A stretch of DNA of 64,000 bases, taken from positions 744,001 to 808,000 of the forward strand of contig CAVWVF010000001.1 of assembly GCA_963758335.1 (NCBI GenBank). The letters run 5' to 3'. Each line of letters opens with the position of its first letter. Positions within the stretch are counted from its first letter, which is position 1. Both the position numbers and the translations under genes were made by a program. The notes under the pieces are model-generated. The model was not told the origin of the DNA. It was given only the letters and a program-made list of their open reading frames with translations, and did not search any database. This DNA comes from Roseiarcus sp963758335. Lineage in GTDB: Bacteria > Pseudomonadota > Alphaproteobacteria > Rhizobiales > Beijerinckiaceae. Shown in pieces: positions 63,757 to 64,000 of the stretch.

Positions 63757-63920
63757 CTGGGTGGCGCGTCAGGACAACATTCCTCGGGGCCGTACGATCC
63801 CCATGGGAGCTGTCCCTGCCCTCGCCCGTGGGCTTTGGCACACGGCGCCCACCTACTTACGTAGGCGCCCGGGATCACCGTCCGACGGCCGTCTCGGCTC
63901 CGCGCCTATTAGACCACGGA
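63757..63920 (+). ncRNA. ssrS: probable 6S RNA
   Basis: GCGTCAGGACAACATTCCTC then GGGGCCGTACGATCCCCATG, GGAGCTGTCCCTGCC, and on the 3' side CACACGGCGCCCACCTACTT and ACGTAGGCGCCCGGGATCAC. These are recurring blocks of alphaproteobacterial 6S RNA as I remember them; a long closing duplex with a central bubble is plausible but not folded here. It would bind RNA polymerase-sigma70. Ends are approximate. 63921-64000 holds no gene I can support. Confidence 0.55.
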
Positions 63921-64000
63921 TTGGCGCAACGCCTTGAGTTCGACCGACGCCGATCCGAAAGCTCTTCTCCGCCGGCAGGCGCTCGCGCGGCGGAGAGGGA

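Noticed and set aside
63909..64000. Minus-strand gene end (ALRQSVV then TAA) at the right edge
   Set aside because: About 30 codons only; neighbouring frames look equally plausible and no family could be recognised.

Overview
The window is GC-rich chromosomal DNA that looks like an alphaproteobacterium of the order Hyphomicrobiales (Rhizobiales). The support is a folE-hisI pair, a ribH-nusB pair, an Rhodobacter-type pmtA methyltransferase, a btaA-btaB betaine-lipid operon, and IS and group II intron types common in that order. No species is claimed. The left 13.6 kb is a mobile-element graveyard. The rest is core chromosome broken up by decayed accessory operons and small repeats.

1-13,600: A group II intron reverse transcriptase gene (called E here) is cut by an IS21 element (edge to 1292), by a compact serine-recombinase element (1381-4116) and by a second group II intron A (from 4384). 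Intron A carries an intact maturase. Copies of a third intron, B, begin at the last base of the domain V hairpin of intron A, of an ORF-less intron C and of a fragment D. One B copy (8388-10379) keeps a frameshifted RT gene. B1 and B2 have lost the RT by different deletions, and B4 is a 233-bp remnant. An IS66-type element with an 8-bp target duplication follows.

13,800-30,000: Mostly intact housekeeping genes: CBS protein, patatin, hisI, folE (two compensating frameshifts), an IscU/NifU-like scaffold, yidD, ribH, nusB, Nudix, DUF983, rnr, pmtA and topA. Between pmtA and topA lie a broken rubrerythrin / Fe-S protein / DUF3501 cluster, a broken VOC gene and a MarR regulator.

30,000-39,700: A VapBC pair whose antitoxin has an amber codon, an SDR, an AT-rich frameshifted membrane-macro protein resembling the type II Thoeris effector, DUF1810, a beta-propeller gene, a frameshifted HTH regulator, a DUF899 gene with an internal 78-bp inversion, several more broken genes, and intact pyrB.

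39,700-56,000: The 3' end of pyrB occurs three times among palindromic repeats, with an IS1595 element inserted. Next come an exported protein with a sorting-like tail, UdgX, a PfpI-like gene fused to the last 53 bases of a 16S rRNA gene, a decayed gluconate-dehydrogenase-like operon (cytochrome c, GMC, subunit 3), DUF3175, MgtC, hemC, an L,D-transpeptidase, IS701 fragments and a decayed sugar ABC/epimerase cluster.

56,000-64,000: A VIT-family transporter, a MacB-like exporter (ATPase, frameshifted permease, adaptor), a D,D-carboxypeptidase, a terminator with a C-rich loop, a Pho-box-like repeat ahead of btaA-btaB, and a probable 6S RNA.

Essential genes are almost all open while accessory genes carry frameshifts or single stops. 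This points to real gene decay more than random sequencing error, although error cannot be excluded for single indels. Four genes have a single in-frame TAG as their only lesion.
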